This document shows positions 16,515 through 25,084 of a stretch of 64,000 bases of DNA, piece by piece. Where the stretch lies: contig CAKUZD010000002.1 in the NCBI GenBank assembly GCA_934718275.1, positions 269,169-333,168 of the forward strand, read 5' to 3'. The stretch comes from an uncultured Candidatus Melainabacteria bacterium (lineage in GTDB: Bacteria > Cyanobacteriota > Vampirovibrionia > Gastranaerophilales > Gastranaerophilaceae). The translations under genes and the position numbers were made by a program. The notes beneath the pieces are model-generated. The model was not told the DNA's origin, searched no databases, and saw only the letters and a program-made list of their open reading frames with translations. Position 1 is the stretch's first letter. Each line of letters starts with the position of its first letter.

Positions 16515-17440
16515 TTAAAAACGCTAAGACATTCTAACTCTCTCTAATTGAGGGAGAGAATATAATTGATAGACTCTGAATCAAGTTCAGCCCCTCTCTC
16601 GTATGCGTAATTCGCGTTGCTCGAATGCCTACTCTCTGTCTTGTATTTGCTCCACGCTCACAGAGTTCCGCAAAAGTAACACAGTTACAGTTTGCTCCAT
16701 CTGCTCGCTATCCGGACTCGTTGCACTCCGTCCGTCCGCAAATCCGCTCTCCCCTAAAGGGCGAGAGGACAATAATTACGGTCATTCTGAGCGAAGCGAA
16801 GAATCTTTTTCCTCTCCTAAATTAGGAGAGGCGGATTGTGAGCTGAGGGCGAACATACTTGCAGAAGTGCAAGGCTGTGCAGACCCGTTAAACGCGAACA
16901 ACCAAGCAGGGTAGGGTGAGGTCTTAAAACTTCCCAGCCATGCGATGTTTCGGCTTTGCCTCAACATGACAGAACTTTCCCCTCGCCCCATCGGGGAGAG
17001 GGTGCCTGAAAGGCGGGTGAGGGGCTTTAACAATGCCACGATAGCGAAATGAGCAATAACTTGTTAGTGAAATCTTAAAATAGACAATAAGGCTATAAGA
17101 CATTAAGGTTATAAGGTTTTACAGTCATTGTGAGCGTATGCGAAACAATCCAGCTGATTTTTACAATACCCCTCTCTTGAATTTGTAAGCGCGCTTTTGC
17201 TTGCTAACAAATTCTATCTCTCCCCGTTGGGGCGAGAATATTATAGTTACAGTCATTCTGAGGGCTTTGCCCTAAAGAATCCAGCTGATTAAATGCTTAA
17301 TATTGTCTGTCGCACTATAGACTAGATTGTTTACCCATTCTAACTCTCCCTAGTTAAGGGAGAGAACTAATTGATAGACTCTGGATCAAGTTCACAATGA
17401 CTGTTTTGGTAATTTCTGATTGTCTTTTGGTATTCATAAT
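16515..17440. repeat. Mosaic intergenic repeat block 4
   Basis: A 0.9-kb gene-free block. It contains an extended form of the module at 8836-8945 (16531-16775), the module of 11190/13783 in opposite orientation (16829-16935), a CCCCTCGCCCC...GTGAGGGGC element (16978-17025), and several GTCATTCTGAG hairpin units. Open frames at 16603 and 16782 cross these repeats and look accidental. Confidence 0.75.
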
Positions 17441-17470
17441 AAAAGAACAGGCTCGACACCTGTTCTTTCA
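17441..17470 (-). terminator. Terminator of fba
   Basis: AAAAGAACAGG at 17441-17451 and CCTGTTCTTT at 17459-17468 form a stem; on the minus strand it ends in TTTT. It lies 50 bases after the fba stop. Confidence 0.8.
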
Positions 17471-17519
17471 GTTGATTTATTATAATCCTTCATTATAATT
17501 CAATGAGCTTGGATTAAGA

Positions 17520-18479
17520 CTAGTCGTCAGCATGACCGGCTGTTCCAAGAACGTCACGCATTTTGTGCATAACCATTTCTTTTACAGCTGTTCTTCCAGG
17601 TCCCATGTATTCTCTTGGGTCGAATTTTTCAGGATGTTCAACAAAGAATTCTCTAATAGTTGAAGTCATTGCCAATCTCAAATCTGTATCAATATTGATT
17701 TTAGCTACACCATGTTTTGATGCATAGTTAAGCATATCTTCAGGAACACCTTGAGCGTTAGGTAATTGACCACCGAATTTATTACATTTAGCAACGAATT
17801 CAGCAGGAACTGATGAAGAACCGTGCAATACTAGCGGATAATCAGGGAATCCTGCATCTGCTAAAGCTTTTTTAATTTCAGCAAGTCTTTCAAAGTCTAG
17901 TTTAGCTTCTCCTGAGAATTTATAAGCTCCGTGAGAAGTTCCGATAGCTACTGCTAATGAATCGCAGCCTGTTTCTTTTACAAATCTAACTGCTTCTGCA
18001 GGATCTGTATAAGTTGAATCTTTTGCGTGAACTTTAACATCATCTTCAACACCAGCTAATTTGCCAAGTTCTGCTTCAACAGAAACACCGTGTTTGTGAG
18101 CGTATTCAACAACTTCTTTAGTAACTCTGATGTTTTCTTCTAATGGGAATCTTGAACCATCAATCATAACTGATGAGAAACCACCATCAATACAAGCTTT
18201 ACAAATTTCAAAATCAGCACCGTGATCTAAGTGCAAAGCGATAGGAACTGTAGTTGTAGCAAGAGCTGCTTCAACTAATTTGATTAAATATGTTTGGTTA
18301 GCATATTTTCTAGCACCTGCTGATACTTGCAAAATAATAGGTGATCTAGTTTCTTCTGCAGCTTCTGCAATACCTTGCAAAATTTCCATGTTGTTAACGT
18401 TGTAAGCACCGATAGCATATTTGCCAGCTAATGCTTTTTTGAACATTTCGCCTGTTCCAACTAATTTTCTTTCACTCAT
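17520..18479 (-). CDS. fba: Fructose-bisphosphate aldolase, class II
   Basis: 319 residues from the ATG at 18479, which has GGAGACTC upstream; the open frame further upstream is not needed. Zinc-dependent cleavage of fructose 1,6-bisphosphate in glycolysis and gluconeogenesis. Motifs: GAYNVNNMEI, IALHLDHGADFE with the zinc His, VMIDGSRFPLEENI, EAELGKLAGVEDD, AIGTSHGAYKF, VLHGSSSVP and INIDTDLRLAMT. It is a single-gene unit between repeat block 4 and a divergent promoter region. Confidence 0.96.
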   Translation of the reverse strand: MSERKLVGTGEMFKKALAGKYAIGAYNVNNMEILQGIAEAAEETRSPIILQVSAGARKYANQTYLIKLVEAALATTTVPIALHLDHGADFEICKACIDGGFSSVMIDGSRFPLEENIRVTKEVVEYAHKHGVSVEAELGKLAGVEDDVKVHAKDSTYTDPAEAVRFVKETGCDSLAVAIGTSHGAYKFSGEAKLDFERLAEIKKALADAGFPDYPLVLHGSSSVPAEFVAKCNKFGGQLPNAQGVPEDMLNYASKHGVAKINIDTDLRLAMTSTIREFFVEHPEKFDPREYMGPGRTAVKEMVMHKMRDVLGTAGHADD

Positions 18480-18609
18480 TTTGAGTCTCCTTCTTTCTGT
18501 ATGTATCTCTACAACACTTGTAGTAATTAGTCTTAATATCACCATGTAGATTACAACAAACAAAAAAAGCGTGCAAGTGTAAAGAAATATTAATATTGTA
18601 TATACAATT

Positions 18610-18638
18610 TTACAAATGCTTAAATCTGTTGCTATAAT
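18610..18638 (+). promoter_or_regulatory. Promoter of the 18734 gene
   Basis: TTACAA (18610-18615), 17-base spacer, TATAAT (18633-18638). It lies in the 254-base gap between fba and the unknown gene at 18734. Confidence 0.55.
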
Positions 18639-18733
18639 AAGCTTTATAAGGGATTAATGAATAAATGGACTAGCAAAAAAATTTTTGTGTAAGTCTTAAA
18701 AAATTAAATATGTGAAAAAATAGGGGTAAAATT

Positions 18734-19429
18734 ATGGTAATTAGAGCAATTGCACCGGTATCCTTTACAAACGGATACGGACAGACAAATTTTGAGGGTA
18801 GAAAGAACAATAAAAAAAATCATTATGAAAGTGGGTATTCTTCAAATTCTTTCATGAAATCAATTCCTTTGGCAGCGTTAATTGCGATGAGTCCTTTGAA
18901 TGGAGTTCAGGCACAAACTTCTGTTCCAAATTCAAATGAAAAAATTATAAACATACACACTTATAAAAATCCGGTTGATGATGGCTGTAATATTTTATAT
19001 ATAAGTAATGACGGAAATGACGATGATATTGAAGCAATTGCTTTGCAACATGGTAGAAATTTGTCGTATACAAGAAATATTCGTGGTATTGATACAAAGT
19101 TGATTAAGCGTGAAAACTTTAAACAATATTTGGATACCTTAAAAACTGTAAATGTAACATACGATTATGAGGATGGTTCTCCTAGCAGAACAGAAAAGAA
19201 ATATGTTGTTGCGGGTCGTCGAGCTTATGATGTATATGTAGACAGAGCAGATGATTTAAAACAATTGAAACATACAAGTGGAAAAACAGATCATGCAGAG
19301 TATGAAATCGATAAAGAATTGTATGATTTCTTGAAACAATTTATGAAAGAAGATTTTATAAAGACCGAAAACAGACGAACTAAGGTTACTAAGGAAAGTG
19401 ATTTCGATTTCTTAAAAGACATTATGTAA
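18734..19429 (+). CDS. Unknown, probably exported, protein with N-terminal NFEG motif
   Basis: 231 residues. The first 25 residues include GYGQTNFEGRK, like other lineage-specific proteins here. Next comes a hydrophobic stretch (FMKSIPLAALIAMSPLNGVQAQ) resembling a signal peptide placed unusually far in, at about 38-59, ending in a possible AQA cleavage site. The remainder is a mixed alpha/beta, charged domain without recognised motifs. AGGGG precedes the ATG. A terminator follows closely, so it is a single-gene unit. Function unknown. Confidence 0.65.
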   Translation: MVIRAIAPVSFTNGYGQTNFEGRKNNKKNHYESGYSSNSFMKSIPLAALIAMSPLNGVQAQTSVPNSNEKIINIHTYKNPVDDGCNILYISNDGNDDDIEAIALQHGRNLSYTRNIRGIDTKLIKRENFKQYLDTLKTVNVTYDYEDGSPSRTEKKYVVAGRRAYDVYVDRADDLKQLKHTSGKTDHAEYEIDKELYDFLKQFMKEDFIKTENRRTKVTKESDFDFLKDIM

Positions 19430-19447
19430 ATATTTGTAAATAGTTTG

Positions 19448-19485
19448 AAACATGCTGAAATCATGGGTTTTGGCATGTTTTTTTA
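19448..19485 (+). terminator. Terminator after the 18734 gene
   Basis: AAACATGC and GGCATGTTT arms enclose a ~16-base loop, followed by a run of Ts. Confidence 0.7.
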
Positions 19486-19518
19486 TACATGAGTGTTAAA
19501 ACTGAGAGAGCATTTATA

Positions 19519-22116
19519 ATGGCAGAAGATAATAAAATTAATCTTAGAATGAATAGTATTCCTTCTGGAACGCAGAGTATAACATCTTTGAAATCTTCAA
19601 CTACTCCTGCATTTGGTACTGTTGACGTAAAAGCAAATAGTGCTAAACAAGAGCTTTTGAAACGTTTAGGTATTACAGAAGAACAATTAACTCAGATATT
19701 AGCAGAAAGAGCTGATTTTTATAGCTTATCTCCTGAAGAACAGGTAAAAATTGTTGCCGGTTTAAATGCTACAGCTGTTGAGCCTGAAAATAGGGGCGTT
19801 GAAACTGCTGATAAAAAACAAATTACCACAAATAATACAAAAGATACTACATCTGCCAAAGCAACTATTGAAGAAGAACTTTCCAAAGAAGTAAATTTTG
19901 ACAACAAAGCTTTTGCAGCAGCTTCACTTTCTGAAAAAAGCAATATTTATGCAGAAGAAGTTGCCAAAAATAAATTTATGTATGCTGATTCTGAAAACCC
20001 AAAAACTCAAGAAGAATGGGATGCTTTACCAAAAGATAAAAAACAAGAATTAGTAAAAGCAGCATTGGATAAAGGTATTAAGAAAAATGGTAAAGAAGTC
20101 TTTGATAAAAAAGATACTGATATGTTGTTGCAATACAACATGACAAAAATTCAAGCAGCAAACGCTAAAAATATCAGTGCTGATGCTATGGATGCAAAAG
20201 GTTTGGCTTATACAGAAGAAGCTGTTCATGATTATATTGTAAATTTGGATGAAAATAAAAGAACTGATGGACAGGCAAAATATGTTGAAGAACAGGCTAA
20301 TAAATCAAAATTATTGGTTGAATATAGCAAAAAACAAGGACATGATGCTGCATGGGGAGATGGTACTTATATATTGTCTCCAAGAGAAATTAAGCAGCGT
20401 TGTAATGAGCTAGGTGTAACAATTCAAGATATCCAAAAACAACATTTGGAAGAAAAGAAACAAAGATTAGGTCTTTCCAAGGATGAAGAAGAAAAACTTT
20501 CAAACTTAACAAAGTTAGATGGTTTAATTCAGGCAGTAAAAGATAAAACAAAAAATGGACCTGTTGATTTTGGACGTATGAAAGAATTTGAAAGTTCCGA
20601 ATATGGCAAATTATTTAAAACTGCTCAAGGAACTGATGAAAAGATGGCAATTGCTGCTAAGTACTTGAAAGAGAAAAAAGGTGGTATTGATTTTTCCGCC
20701 GAATTTATTTCTGAGTTAGTGCAAAATGATCCGGAACTTGCTGCAGAATTGCAGGGAGAATTTATTGCAAACTCAACTGCTCTTGATAAAAAGAAGATTG
20801 CCGCAAATACTACAGGGTTAAACCAAGAATTAAACGCATATAACATCGATAAACATGACGCTGAAAGTTCAAAAATTGTAGCAGAAACCCAAAAAAATAT
20901 GGTTAAAACTGATGCTAAAAGAGCAGCTGTTTTAGCAAGCTTGACAATGGATAGAGCTGATGGAAAACATTTACTTGCTACTTCTACAACTTATAGCTCA
21001 TTTGGTCTAGATTCTGTTGAAAAGAAACATGCCGAAGTTGCTTATGATAAAACAAGAGTAAACAAAGAGCAACAGTTAGAAATGTTGAATAATACATATC
21101 AAAACAGTGGCATTGAAGCTCGTAAGTACGCAGGTGTTAATAACTATCAATCTTATGAAGAAAACCAGTTACCTTTGCATAACAGAGCTATTCAGGATAA
21201 AGAAGTTAACGATGCGATGGTTGAAGCCGGAACATACTCTCAATATTCAGCAAAAAATCAAACAGCTGCTTTCAATGCTCATAAACAAAGATATGAACAA
21301 AATGACTACAACGAAAAAGAAGCTATTGCAGGTTTAAATAAGTTATCTGATAATATTTATAATTGTGACAAAGATAATCAGCTTGCTATGCATAATGAAA
21401 TAATGAATACAAAGTATTCAGAAGTTCAAGAACATGCAGCTGCTAATATAAAAAATTGTAAAGATGTCGCTGTTCAAACAGAGGCATTAAGCACTGTATA
21501 TAAATCAGGTAATGAAAAAGCTATTGCGGTTGCGGTCAATGAAGTTATTCCGGCTATAAAATATCCTGATGCTCAAAAACTTGCTTTGGAACAAGCAGTT
21601 ATGGAGCTTGCAGGGATTTCTGATGATTCGGAAATTCAAGCAAAATTTGCAAACGGAACTTTGACAAAGGCTGAAATTGCAAAACTTTCTTCAACCAAGC
21701 GCCGTGATTATTATATAAGATTATTTGATAATGCAACACCGGCTGAAAAAATTCAATATTTGAGAAGTATTCCTGCCGGAAGAAGTAAAAAAACTATTTA
21801 TAGTTTAATTGGTAAGTATTATCCAAATTTATTTGAAGATTTAATTAAAACCGATGCAACAATTGCAGAATCGGTGTACAATATGTCAGGTTTGGATAAA
21901 AAAGCAAAAGATACGGCTTTAAAAGTAATAATGAATATGACTACTTCAGATTTTGTATCATTAAGAAATAAATTACATTTGAATGGTAACAAAGACTTAG
22001 CAGTAGCTGAAACTCAACCTGCAACAGCTAAAACAGTTCATTCTTTTACAGACCCAATCGGATTTGATACAAAAGAAATTTATCCTAAAGACAAGAAAGG
22101 TTTTTATTACGTATAA
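19519..22116 (+). CDS. Large, helical protein of unknown function
   Basis: 865 residues from the ATG at 19519, which follows GAGAGAG; the in-frame ATG at 19489 lies just at the end of the preceding terminator's T run and lacks a ribosome binding site. The sequence is almost wholly helical, Lys/Glu/Ala/Gln-rich, with no signal peptide or membrane span. TPAFGTVDVKAN near the start resembles the Phe-Gly motif of other proteins in the window. The LKRLGITEEQLTQILAERAD segment and regular short helices towards the end may be solenoid-like repeats. No family recognised. Confidence 0.65.
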   Translation: MAEDNKINLRMNSIPSGTQSITSLKSSTTPAFGTVDVKANSAKQELLKRLGITEEQLTQILAERADFYSLSPEEQVKIVAGLNATAVEPENRGVETADKKQITTNNTKDTTSAKATIEEELSKEVNFDNKAFAAASLSEKSNIYAEEVAKNKFMYADSENPKTQEEWDALPKDKKQELVKAALDKGIKKNGKEVFDKKDTDMLLQYNMTKIQAANAKNISADAMDAKGLAYTEEAVHDYIVNLDENKRTDGQAKYVEEQANKSKLLVEYSKKQGHDAAWGDGTYILSPREIKQRCNELGVTIQDIQKQHLEEKKQRLGLSKDEEEKLSNLTKLDGLIQAVKDKTKNGPVDFGRMKEFESSEYGKLFKTAQGTDEKMAIAAKYLKEKKGGIDFSAEFISELVQNDPELAAELQGEFIANSTALDKKKIAANTTGLNQELNAYNIDKHDAESSKIVAETQKNMVKTDAKRAAVLASLTMDRADGKHLLATSTTYSSFGLDSVEKKHAEVAYDKTRVNKEQQLEMLNNTYQNSGIEARKYAGVNNYQSYEENQLPLHNRAIQDKEVNDAMVEAGTYSQYSAKNQTAAFNAHKQRYEQNDYNEKEAIAGLNKLSDNIYNCDKDNQLAMHNEIMNTKYSEVQEHAAANIKNCKDVAVQTEALSTVYKSGNEKAIAVAVNEVIPAIKYPDAQKLALEQAVMELAGISDDSEIQAKFANGTLTKAEIAKLSSTKRRDYYIRLFDNATPAEKIQYLRSIPAGRSKKTIYSLIGKYYPNLFEDLIKTDATIAESVYNMSGLDKKAKDTALKVIMNMTTSDFVSLRNKLHLNGNKDLAVAETQPATAKTVHSFTDPIGFDTKEIYPKDKKGFYYV

Positions 22117-22141
22117 ATCAGGTAAGAATTTGTAGGAAACG

Positions 22142-22167
22142 CTCGGCTCTGAATATTCAGAGCCGAG
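22142..22167. terminator. Bidirectional terminator hairpin between convergent genes
   Basis: A perfect 26-base palindrome with arms CTCGGCTCTGAAT. It lies between the stops of the 19519 gene and the minus-strand gene at 22201, with T-rich DNA on the right side. Confidence 0.6.
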
Positions 22168-22200
22168 TTAAAATTTGCTATTAGTTTTTATGTTTTTATT

Positions 22201-22722
22201 TTAAAAATTCCAACTGTCAATACTTTTACTGAAAAAGCTATCATGATTTGTTAATCGCGTTTGAACTGCTTTTTGAGCATTCTGCCAATATTTAAATAAT
22301 CCATTTGCATTACATGTGTCAGGTTTTAACATTTTGTCAACGTCATTTTGTAAAGCTGTTGCTTTTTTAGTTATAACAGCTTTATCAGTTGCAACATGGA
22401 AAAATTTAACCAATTTGTTAACGATGTATGTTTCGCTTTTGCTTAATAATTCTTTCAAAGAACCGTTTACTAAGTTGGCAGATGCAAATTCTTCATCACT
22501 CAATCCTTTAACATTTGCGTGTAACCATTCATCTTTGTTTGAATCTGTTCCAATAGTTATAAAGTCTCTTTCATGATTATATTTCGCAGTTTTTTCTTCG
22601 AATTTTTTTGCAATATTTGATAATTTTTGTTCATAAGGTTTTAATATTTTCGCATTATCTTTAATTTCCAGTTTAGCTTTAAAATTTACATTATTATTGA
22701 AATTATTATTTCCAATATTCAC
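22201..22722 (-). CDS. Unknown protein with N-terminal NFKAK motif
   Basis: 173 residues, not recognised. The Asn-rich start MNIGNNNFNNNVNFKAK has the Asn-Phe-Lys-Ala pattern seen on other lineage-specific proteins of this window. The rest is a soluble helical domain (KNVKGLSDEEF-like acidic segments, FFHVATDKAVITKKATAL). No signal peptide or membrane span. A strong AAAGGAGGG ribosome binding site precedes the ATG. It is convergent with the 865-residue protein gene. Function unknown. Confidence 0.65.
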   Translation of the reverse strand: MNIGNNNFNNNVNFKAKLEIKDNAKILKPYEQKLSNIAKKFEEKTAKYNHERDFITIGTDSNKDEWLHANVKGLSDEEFASANLVNGSLKELLSKSETYIVNKLVKFFHVATDKAVITKKATALQNDVDKMLKPDTCNANGLFKYWQNAQKAVQTRLTNHDSFFSKSIDSWNF

Positions 22723-22948
22723 TTTTCCCTCCTTTGTGTATGAGTATTAAACACAATGAAAAAATTTTTTAACTTTAGATGTTGCTAAAATTTACAAAAA
22801 TTTATAAAGTTATGGAGAATGTCCTAAATAGACTTGTTGCCTAATTGGCTTATTGTTCAATACTTGCATTTTTAGTATTTTTATATTCTAATAAAATTAC
22901 AGTGATATATTTATGTCGCGAGTTCATTTGAAAGAAGACAATTAAAAA

Positions 22949-23818
22949 TTGCCTGAAAAAAATATAAAATTAGCGAAATATGCAGGTTTTTGCTACGGAG
23001 TAAAAAGAGCAGTAGAAACCGTTAAAAAGTTAAAAGCCGAAAACCCTGATAAGAATGTGTTTGTTCTTGGGGAACTTATCCATAACACACAAGTTATTCA
23101 TGAGCTTGAGAAGCTTGGGATTAAGACTTTGAATGAAATCCCTGAGCACGGAAATGGAATTTGTGTTATTCGGAGCCATGGTGAAAGTCCTGAAGTTATT
23201 GAAAAAATTAAACAAGCGGGATTTGAACCTGTTGATTTGACGTGTCTTGACGTAAAAAAAGTCCAACAAAAGGCTGTTGAACTTGCAAAAGATGATTATT
23301 TTGTTGTTGTTGTCGGAAAGTCAGAGCATCCTGAAGTTATAGCTATTAAAGCTAATGCGAAATTATATAGTGATAATGTGGTAGTTGCTGCATCTGTAGA
23401 GCAGTTGAAAGAATATGAGCCACAAATTAAGGCACATAAACGTGTTGGGGTTGTTGTTCAAACAACTCAAAGAATTACAACATTGACAAGTATTGTTGAC
23501 TATTTGATTTCTGTTGCAAAAGAGGTTCATGTTGCAAATACGATATGTAAAAGTACCTCTATGCGCCAAACTGAAGCTAAAGAACTTGCTAAAGAAAGTG
23601 ATTTGGTAATAGTTGTAGGTTCTAAAAAAAGTGCAAATACAACGCATTTGGCAGAAATTTTGAAAGACATAACAAAAACAATTCATATAGAAAATGATGA
23701 TGAGTTGGATTTGTATAAGGATTTGATTGAAAAAGCAAAAAATATTTCAATAACCGCAGGCGCATCAACACCGCAAAGTGTTATTGAAAGAGTGGAAAAG
23801 CGGATAAGAATCAAGTAA
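22949..23818 (+). CDS. ispH: 4-hydroxy-3-methylbut-2-enyl diphosphate reductase IspH
   Basis: 289 residues from a TTG start with GAAAGAAG upstream. Last enzyme of the MEP isoprenoid pathway; makes isopentenyl and dimethylallyl diphosphate with an iron-sulfur cluster. The three cluster cysteines lie in AGFCYGVKRAVE, DLTCLDVKKV and NTICKSTSMRQTEA. GELIHNTQVIHELEKLG, IRSHGESPEV and GASTPQSVIERV are further signatures. The second cysteine motif differs slightly from the usual DATCP. rpsA follows after 62 bases; in many clostridia the two are fused, here they are separate genes. Confidence 0.95.
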   Translation: MPEKNIKLAKYAGFCYGVKRAVETVKKLKAENPDKNVFVLGELIHNTQVIHELEKLGIKTLNEIPEHGNGICVIRSHGESPEVIEKIKQAGFEPVDLTCLDVKKVQQKAVELAKDDYFVVVVGKSEHPEVIAIKANAKLYSDNVVVAASVEQLKEYEPQIKAHKRVGVVVQTTQRITTLTSIVDYLISVAKEVHVANTICKSTSMRQTEAKELAKESDLVIVVGSKKSANTTHLAEILKDITKTIHIENDDELDLYKDLIEKAKNISITAGASTPQSVIERVEKRIRIK

Positions 23819-23880
23819 AAACAGGGTCGGATACGCATATTCCGCAAATAAAATAAGTATTAAGAAAGGAAAATAAATAA

Positions 23881-24951
23881 ATGACACAAACATTAGACAA
23901 AATGGATGAATTTGAAAGATTGTTGGAAGAATCTTTCTCAAAATCTTATTCTGTAGCTGATATTGTTGAAGGTACAGTTTTAAAAAAAGAAAACGAAGGA
24001 TATTTGGTAAGTGTAAAAGGTGCTAAAACAGAAGCTTTTTTACCAAATAAAGAAATTTCTTCTTCTGATAACGCAGAATCTTTGGAAATCGGTGATGAAA
24101 GAGAATTTTATGTATTAAAAGAAGAAAATGATGAAGATGGTATGGTTCTTTCTCTTAAAAGACTTGCTTATGCTCAAGCTTGGGCACAACTTAACGATGC
24201 AAAAGTTCAAGGTGATACAATTCTTGCAAAAGTTGTTTCTATCGTTAAAGGCGGTGTTTTAGTTGATGTTGCTGACTTAAAAGGTTTTATTCCTTCTTCT
24301 CAACTAAGAACAGGTACTCCTTTTGATGGTTTGATTGATACAAAAATCGAAGTTAAAGTTTTAGAAGCAGATCCTAAGAAAAATAAACTTATCTTATCTC
24401 AAAGACAAGCAGTTGCAGAACAAAGAGACCAAGTTGTTGACAATATTTTGTCAGAACTTGAAGAAGGTCAAATCGTAAAAGGTGAAGTTGTAAGAATTGC
24501 AGATTTCGGAGCATTTGTTGATATCAACGGAATTGACGGTTTATTACCAATTTCTGAAATTTCTTGGTCAAGAATTAAACACCCGTCTGATGTAATTTCT
24601 TTAGGTGAAACAATTGAAGTTAAAATTATTAAAATTGATAACGAATTGAAAAGAATTTCTTTATCACTAAAAAGAATGGGCGAAGATCCATGGCAACAAA
24701 TTGAAGGTCAATTTGAAGAAGGTCAAGTAATAAAAGGAACTGTTAATAAAGTTACAGGATTTGGAGCATTCATTAATATCTTCCCTGGAGTAGAAGCATT
24801 ATTACCTGTTTCTGAAATGAGTAGTGAAAATGTTAATCCGTTCAACCAATTTAAAGTTGGCGATAGCGTTGAAGTTCTTATTAAGAAATTCACTCCTCAA
24901 GAACACAGAATTGCGTTGAGTATCAAAGATATTAATAAAGATGCTGAATAA
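23881..24951 (+). CDS. rpsA: Ribosomal protein S1 homologue
   Basis: 356 residues with four S1 RNA-binding domains at about 22-95, 108-175, 194-266 and 280-352. The third and fourth are most canonical (KGEVVRIADFGAFVDINGID, KGTVNKVTGFGAFINIFPGV). The shorter four-domain form is typical of cyanobacteria and Firmicutes rather than the six-domain proteobacterial protein. It helps mRNA binding to the 30S subunit. AAAGGAAAA precedes the ATG, and a strong terminator follows. Probably cotranscribed with ispH. Confidence 0.92.
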   Translation: MTQTLDKMDEFERLLEESFSKSYSVADIVEGTVLKKENEGYLVSVKGAKTEAFLPNKEISSSDNAESLEIGDEREFYVLKEENDEDGMVLSLKRLAYAQAWAQLNDAKVQGDTILAKVVSIVKGGVLVDVADLKGFIPSSQLRTGTPFDGLIDTKIEVKVLEADPKKNKLILSQRQAVAEQRDQVVDNILSELEEGQIVKGEVVRIADFGAFVDINGIDGLLPISEISWSRIKHPSDVISLGETIEVKIIKIDNELKRISLSLKRMGEDPWQQIEGQFEEGQVIKGTVNKVTGFGAFINIFPGVEALLPVSEMSSENVNPFNQFKVGDSVEVLIKKFTPQEHRIALSIKDINKDAE

Positions 24952-24965
24952 GCGATTAATGTAAT

Positions 24966-24998
24966 ATAAAAAACCGCTCTTTTAAAGGGCGGTTTTTT
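24966..24998 (+). terminator. Rho-independent terminator after rpsA
   Basis: AAAAACCGC and GCGGTTTTTT arms around an AT-rich loop, ending in six Ts. Confidence 0.88.
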
Positions 24999-25000
24999 GG

Positions 25001-25029
25001 TTGAAATTATTGAAATAATTTGTTATACT
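25001..25029 (+). promoter_or_regulatory. Promoter of pilin gene A
   Basis: TTGAAA (25001-25006), 17-base spacer, TATACT (25024-25029), followed by AAGGAGAG (25047-25054) and ATG at 25062. It is part of a 183-base sequence repeated at 25928. Confidence 0.75.
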
Positions 25030-25084
25030 AGAAAAGTAAAGTTAAAAAGGAGAGATATTTTATGCTAAATTCAGGTTTGTTTGT

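Noticed and set aside
16603..16914. 103-codon open frame on the plus strand, and 85-codon frame opposite at 16782
   Set aside because: Both lie in repeat block 4 and consist of hairpin repeats; no ribosome binding site and no conserved features.
8350..17440. Integrated transposon or prophage
   Set aside because: Repeat-rich, but there is no transposase, integrase or phage gene, and the genes between are core division and metabolic genes.
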